Positions 58,125 through 64,000 of a stretch of 64,000 nt of DNA are shown here, piece after piece. The notes beneath the pieces were generated by a model, which worked only from the letters and a program-made list of their open reading frames with translations, was not told the origin of the DNA and did not search any database. Each line of letters begins with the position of its first letter. The stretch's first letter is position 1. The position numbers were made by a program, and so were the translations under genes. The DNA comes from Spongospora subterranea f. sp. subterranea (lineage: Eukaryota > Endomyxa: Phytomyxea > Phytomyxea > Plasmodiophorida), in the NCBI GenBank assembly GCA_049724395.1, contig JAUGWO010000185.1:1-64000 (forward strand), given 5' to 3'.

Positions 58125-61100
58125 TTGACATATCCATCCACCCGAACCTTTAATCCCACCTCCATCATTCAGGAACCGAAGGTTAAACTGCCGGAACCTT
58201 TTGACGGATCTTCACATACCCTCAGAAACTTCATCAATCAGGTAAAACTGATTATTCGGCAAAAACCGGTGACATACTTCACCGAAGAGTCCCGTGTGGG
58301 CCTGTTAAGCAATTTGCTTATTGGGTCTGCACTGGACTGGTGGTCGCCTCTTTTTGAGTCAGAAGACCCCTGTTTGCAAAATTTTGAATCATTCCTGGAG
58401 AGTCTCAAACTACGGTTTGATGATCCATTACGGTCCCAGAAAGCTGCTTTGCGTCTTTCATCCATTCGCCAAGGCAATCGTTCGGCTGCCTACGCTTCCC
58501 AGTTCCAACTATTACTAGCAGATGCAAAATGGGATGTCACCGCTGCTCTCTTCACCTATCAAAAAAGTCTCAACGACCAAATTAAGGACATTTTATTAAC
58601 ATTTCCGACGGCAACAAGCCTAAAAGAAATTATCCAACAGATCAATGAGATTGACAATCGAATTGCAACCCGATCCTCAAGCAACCATTATTTGATCAGA
58701 AACTCACGGCCGAGGTCCGAACAGGAAAATGGCGCAGGGCGCGGGTGAAATCGACGGTCCCCAAACCCATTGTGATGGACAATAAACCATTGAAACTTCA
58801 ACAAAATTCCGTCTCCGATAATCTTTCAACTCTTCATATTTCCATAATGGCCCGAAGTGTTCCTGCTTCTGACGAAGACTTCATCGTTTTCGACACGACA
58901 ATTTACATTGGAAATAACAATCCAATATTGACTTCAGCTTTCATCGACAGTTGCGCTACCTCTGTCTTTGCCGATCAATCCACGATGCTAAGACTCGGCA
59001 TTCCTCTCGTTCGCAAGTTACAGCCCCTCAATGTTCAAGTCGTGGATGGACGACCCCTTCCCCCTATCATTAATGAGACAATCCCTGTCACTATGACCAT
59101 CAATGGGCACAAGGAGCTCATCATTTTGAACATCATTGATTCACCGCAGAGAGATATATTTTATCACCTTCTCTGAACATTGCAGCAAATCCAAATTTAC
59201 ATATCTGCTGCATCGAAAAAACGAAGCATTTTACAAATTTCGTCTCTTAAAACTGGGATTGGAGAATCGTACAAATCACAAGATCAAAATTTTGTTCGGG
59301 GATAATGCGAAGGAGTTCGTGAACCATGAGTTTTCATCATTTTTGGAAGAGGCTGGTATTGAATGGCAATCGACAGTTGAATACTCATCTGAGCAAAATG
59401 GTGTCTCTGAACGCGGTCATTTAACACTGATGGATGCCGCTCGGGCGATGCTACTTCATGCGCGTCTTCCAAAGCAGTTTTGGGGTCCCGCCATTCTTAC
59501 AGCGACTCATGTGCACAACCTGTGCCCGCATCCGAATTTACCTGACGTCACTCCACATGAAATTCTTACTCAATCACGCCCAGACTTGAGCTATCTACGA
59601 GTTTTTGGCTGTGATGCTTATGCAGTTGTTCCCTCTTCGAAACGTACTAAACTAGACCCCCGGGCAAGACGGTACATCTTTATCGGTTATGCAGATCATC
59701 AAAAAGGTTATAATCTCTACGATCCAGAATCTGGTCAGGTTTCAGTTCATCGTAATGTGACCTTTAATGAAAGCAGCTTCGGCGACCGACTACCTGATAA
59801 TGCCTTGGCAGATCCTGAAGAACCAGAACACGGCCTTGATGAGGACTATCATTCCGACAGCAACTTCGTGTCACATCCTTCAGATGCCAATTTCAATTCC
59901 GAATTGGATGATCCTTCCGTCTTTGAGGTCGAATGTATCGTTTCTGATCGTGAAACTCGAAAAGGAATCGAATATCTCATTCGATGGAAAGGATACGAAA
60001 AATCGTTTGATTCGTGGGAACCAGCAAAATAACATTGGTGTGGGAACCAGCAAATAACATTGGTCAAGCAGCTATCGATGAATACACCCGACGTCGTGGC
60101 CCACATATTGTTAATGCACTATCAACAAGTTTCGTGACACCTGTAAACTACAATGATGCGTTGCAAAGTAAGGACTCACCATTCTGGGTTCTAGCCATAG
60201 AAGACGAGTTAAATTCCCTTTTGAATCACAATACATGGAGCGATGTTGCCGAACTCCCAAGAGGCTCTAAACCAATCGGATGTCGGTGGATCTTTAAAAT
60301 CAAAGAAGTTTGCACTGCTGACGTTCCACTCGATTCCTCCTGGATACTGAAGCATCACTCCAATGGAACATCATCAAGGTACAAAGCTCGTCTCGTTTTT
60401 CAAGGTTTTCGACAGAAACAGGGATTAGACTATTCCAATACGTATCCACCTGTAATGCGAACTGACATATTACGGTTAATGCTGGGACTTTCTATTCAAG
60501 ACAAGGATATTATTGCCGAACATATGGATGTTGTCACAGCTTTTTTGAATGCCCCGATCTCTGAAGATATATACATGAACTCACCCCAAGGATACAAATC
60601 CAAGGCACCGTTTGTCAAACTTCTCCGTTCGCTCTATGGTCTTAAAAAAGCTCCCTATGAATGGTTCAAGCTTCTCGACTCGTTTCTTGTTGACAAATGC
60701 GCATGTTTAAGAGTAAAATCGACAACATGTCTGTATTTTAAGAAGAATTCAGCGGGGAAGTTCGTGATTATTGGCGTTTATGTGGATGACCTACCCATTA
60801 TTGGTCACCCAGAACTGGTTTATGAAATTAAGACTGCTTTGACTGCACAATTTCGGATGTCTGATTTAGGACCCCTTAAGACTTGCATAGGAATCGAGAT
60901 TGATCGAAATGCCGCACTTAACTCAGTTTTCATTCACCAGGCACCGTACACTGAGCAGATTCTTGAGATGTACAACATGAACTCGTGCAGATCTCAACCT
61001 ACTCCAGCCTCAAATATCAGACTCACCAAGAACATGTGCCCTACCACCTCTTCAGACCGTGACGCCGTCCTCATCGAACAGCGCCGTATTGATTATCGAG

Positions 61101-61707
61101 CTGCTGTGGGTCATTTAATTTGGCTGCTCCATACGCGTCCAGATATAGCCTATGCCGTCGGCGAAGTGTCACGATATGTCCAAGATCCTGGCCAGGCCCA
61201 TTTTACCGCTCTCAAACGTATTTTTCGATATCTGAAGGGTACCGTTCAATATGGCCTTTTATTCCAACGGCACTGTCATTCATCCAAGCTCACACTAACA
61301 GGATATTCCGATTCCGATTGGGCCGGCGATGTCGATACACGAAGATCAACATCTGGGTATATTTTTTTTCTCAACGGGTGTCCCATTTCCTTCAAAGTCA
61401 AGAAACAAACGTCGACAGCATTGTCCTCTTGCGAAGCCGAGACTATCGCATGTTCTCTGGCAGGTGCTGAGGCTACATGGTTACGCAATGTCATGTCCGA
61501 AATTGGTTTCCGACAAGACTCGCCAACTGTGTGATTTCAAGACAATGAGGGAGCCATCGCCTTCTCAACAAGCGAGATGAATCACTCTCAAATGAAACAC
61601 ATTGCCTTACGAGAGCATTTCCTCCGAGACCTGGTAACCGACAAAACTCTTTCACCAACGTATGTTCCGACCACGCAAAATCTGGCTGATATTTTCACAT
61701 TCGGCAA
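58125..61707 (+). mobile_element. Cop6: chimeric LTR retrotransposon fossil, Gypsy-like Gag/protease beside Copia-type pol with a chromodomain
   Basis: Parts in order: Gypsy-type Gag 58125-58748 (PEPFDGSSHTLRNFINQVKL, SALDWW); Gypsy-type aspartic protease 58745 to about 59160 (AFIDSCATSVFAD, VQVVDGRPLPPI); Copia integrase core and C-terminus about 59160-59800 (FGDNAKEFVN, EQNGVSERGHL, FGCDAYAVV); chromodomain about 59920-60030 (FEVECIV, YLIRWKGYEKSFDSWEP); Copia RT about 60110-61100 (RLVFQGFRQKQGLDYSNTY, YVDDLPIIG); RNase H about 61290-61640 (YSDSDWAGD, SSCEAETIA). The integrase N-terminal zinc-binding part is absent at the junction. Broken, with a few breaks. LINE C interrupts it near its 3' end. 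No LTRs were located. Confidence 0.82.
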
Positions 61708-64000
61708 AAACGCACAAACACGCTGAAAGAGCCCATCAAAATAATAGATAATGAGAAAACAATCAACAAGCTCATGGAGCGAATCACAAACATGAAGAGT
61801 GATCAACTGACACTAACAAATATTCACAATGCTATAACAGGGTCGATCCACCACAAAAGTATTCGGCGCAACGCATGTCCATTCTGGAACGGTGAACTGA
61901 GAATCGCTTACAGAAGAAGGAACCGCGCCAAAACAAAATGGCAGCAATCAATGGTGAAACAACACCGAGCTGACCGTATCGAGAAAAGGAAACGAAAATT
62001 ACAGAAACTCGACACACACTTCAAAAACATGTTTAGAAACCACAAGCACAAACACTTACTTAAAATGGCAAGAGAAGCTAGTATGGACAATACGGGAGCA
62101 GCAACGTGGAAGATGCTGAAAACCCTGGTTCCGCAAACAAACAAAAAGCATCGTACCTTCGCAACTCGTACCAACAATGCAGTTGAAGAAGCAAATCGGA
62201 TCGCCGAAAATTTCAGCGCCATTTCGAATCCACTTGATCTTGAGCTATCCAAGGAGGAGCGAGCAAAATATAATGAATTGGTCATTGACCTAAAACGGCG
62301 AAGGGCTTGTAGCCATCCACCACCTATCACAAAAAGAGAGCTGGACAGAGCAGCAACAAAGGCAAAAAGTAGAGCAGCTCCTGGATTAGATGGGATCTCT
62401 TCAAAACTTCTAAAACAAATATGTGCAAATGGCAAATTAGCAGACAGTATCAGACAGGCGATTAACAGTGACATCACTGTGAAAGGGTCATTCCCAGATA
62501 CCTTGAAGATGGCAAAAATTATCCCGTTACCGAAATCAAAACCCGGTGATTACCGCCCAATATCCCTATTGACTTCTTTAGCAAAATTAGTTGAGAGCAT
62601 CATTGAACATCGACTACGCCAGCAATCAGAAAAGCACATTCCGAAGAATCAATCGGGCTGCAGACCAGCTCACAGCACCTCACATGCGCTGCTTAGACTT
62701 CTGCACAATTCAGCCATTGCTGCCGCATCAAAAAATAGATTTGCTGTGGTTCTATATGACTACATGAAAGCTTTTGATAGATTACAGCGGCCACTCTTGA
62801 TAGAAAAATTAAATCGCATGGGAATAGAGCCATATCTAACACTGTTAATTGATAACTGGTTAACAAACCGAATGTACGAGGTGCATTATCGAAATGTGCA
62901 GTCATCACAGTATGAGCAGATTAATGGAATTCCACAAGGATCCAGTATTAGTGTTCTACTGTGGATATTGTATATCTATGATGCACCATTGAATATGAAC
63001 AATAGCAACGTATATGTTGACGACACTACACAATGGGAACAGGGCACTTCTAAGAAAGAAGTCGCTGAAAAACTACGAGAAAGCAGCAGCGAACTGTATA
63101 AATGGTGCAAGGCCAACAAAATCAAATTACAATGGATGAAGACGTATCTCCTGTTTAATAGACACGCAGACTCAGACAAAATAGAGGTCGATGCAAATCA
63201 CAAAATCCATACTGCGAGAACCATGAAATACCTTGGGGCTAATCTCTTGGCAAATCCAGCCTGCAACAAAGCAACCATTCTGGTTGACATGACAGAGCCG
63301 GCAGTCGACATTCGACGACGCTGCAAACTAATGAGACTATTGAGGCAATATAAATTACCAACGAAACTGTTCCAACAAATTTGTAAAGGATTCATCGGAG
63401 GAAAACTCAACTACTATCTACCGTGGATAGCGGGAGAAATGACGAGCACCACTTTCAGACCAATGGAAATAGCATACAATGATTACATGAGAACCTATAC
63501 AGGATCATTCATATCGACACCAATCACACTATTACACGCTATATCAGGATTCCCATTATTGAAAGACAAAATTATTAGCGCAACCACTATGACGGTTTTA
63601 GCCGCGCGCGCCAACGGATCACAACTGGGACAGGACTACACCAAATGGACAGGATTCGGCGATGGCTGGTCTCCACTTGGCCAAGTCTGGAAAGCTCTCA
63701 GAGAAAGAGTCCCGAAAGGATACAAAAACATTCATGCGAAGGTAGATATTGCAGCAAACATTCTCGAAGCTCTTTATACAGTAAATTACCACAAATCCAC
63801 TCGAACGGAGGCAATTGCAAAGCACAAAAGAAACGAACTTCTTCCTCGTAACCCGGATGTAGAAATATGGAGCTGATGGCAGTTATACTAACGGGAAAAA
63901 AGGGGGTGCAGCTGCCCTCATTCGATACAAGAACACCAATGGTGAAACGGCAAATTACACTGAGGAGAAGTCGCAAATCAAACTGGGTCGCACAATCACC
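61708..64000 (+). mobile_element. LINE C: 5'-truncated LINE of the LINE A family, cut by the window end
   Basis: Homology to LINE A begins abruptly at TCGGCAAAAACGCACAAACA (about 61708), which corresponds to about 3223 in LINE A, and joins Copia RNase H sequence (LADIF) of Cop6. A 5' truncation is the usual result of incomplete target-primed reverse transcription. It is more diverged from LINE A than LINE B is, so it is an older or sister subfamily. The 3' end is outside the window. Confidence 0.92.
61774..63876 (+). pseudogene. LINE C reverse transcriptase, then frameshifted RNase H
   Basis: 700 codons with a complete RT: AAPGLDGIS, LYDYMKAFDR, GIPQGSSIS and YVDDT. Compared with LINE A, one extra base near 63872 breaks the frame just before the RNase H motif; the next frame continues as DGSYTNGKKGGAAAL to the window end. 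The endonuclease and OTU domains are missing through 5' truncation, so this copy is dead. Many of the differences from LINE A are conservative (Lys/Arg, Asp/Glu), consistent with decay from a once functional relative. Confidence 0.88.

Overview
This window is from a eukaryotic nuclear genome. Spliceosomal introns of about 58-190 bp interrupt host genes, there are two cytosolic ribosomal protein genes (eL34 and the acidic stalk protein P2), and the rest is dominated by non-LTR (LINE) and LTR retrotransposons plus two large minisatellites. The eL34 protein resembles fungal orthologues, one intron has a CTAAC-type branch site, and a LINE ORF1 relic resembles those of early-diverging fungi. An early-branching fungus or close relative is the best guess, by inference only.

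Layout. 1-27 kb is a nest of elements. LINE A (+, 1-6600, 5' end outside the window) lies inside Copia element Cop1, which lies inside Cop2. Cop3 (+) stands head-to-head with Cop2 and is interrupted by LINE B (-, about 13022-19640). LINE A and LINE B have almost identical ORF2 regions in opposite orientation. Cop4 (19682-22315) and Cop5 (22321-27043) follow in tandem and share one 5-bp target-site repeat. 27.4-33.2 kb is a 34-bp minisatellite with a 110-bp inverted repeat at its left edge. 33.2-34.2 kb is an orphan LINE ORF1-like relic. 34.2-43.2 kb has no intact gene but holds islands of coding-like sequence.

43.3-52.6 kb is the host gene island: eL34 (+), a secreted Ser/Thr/Pro-rich protein (+), P2 (-), an acidic coiled-coil protein (-), a J-domain/PH-like protein (-), a small ORF (+) and a 413-residue membrane-anchored protein (-). 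52.7-55.2 kb is an old LINE relic (LINE D). Its 3' UTR runs directly into a 37-bp minisatellite (55.2-57.7 kb) whose unit is the LINE's own 3'-terminal sequence. 58.1-61.7 kb is a chimeric LTR fossil (Cop6): Gypsy-like Gag and protease next to a Copia-type integrase, a chromodomain, and Copia RT/RNase H. A 5'-truncated LINE C interrupts it and runs off the window end.

The LINE family is unusual. A single ORF2 carries, in order, an OTU-like cysteine protease, an APE-type endonuclease, reverse transcriptase, RNase H and a C-terminal zinc knuckle. The Copia elements share a leader made of arrays of short hairpins (ATACAC-4nt-GTGTAT) and a Gag zinc knuckle of C-H-H-C form. All LTR elements are fossils here and are described only by family, extent and parts.
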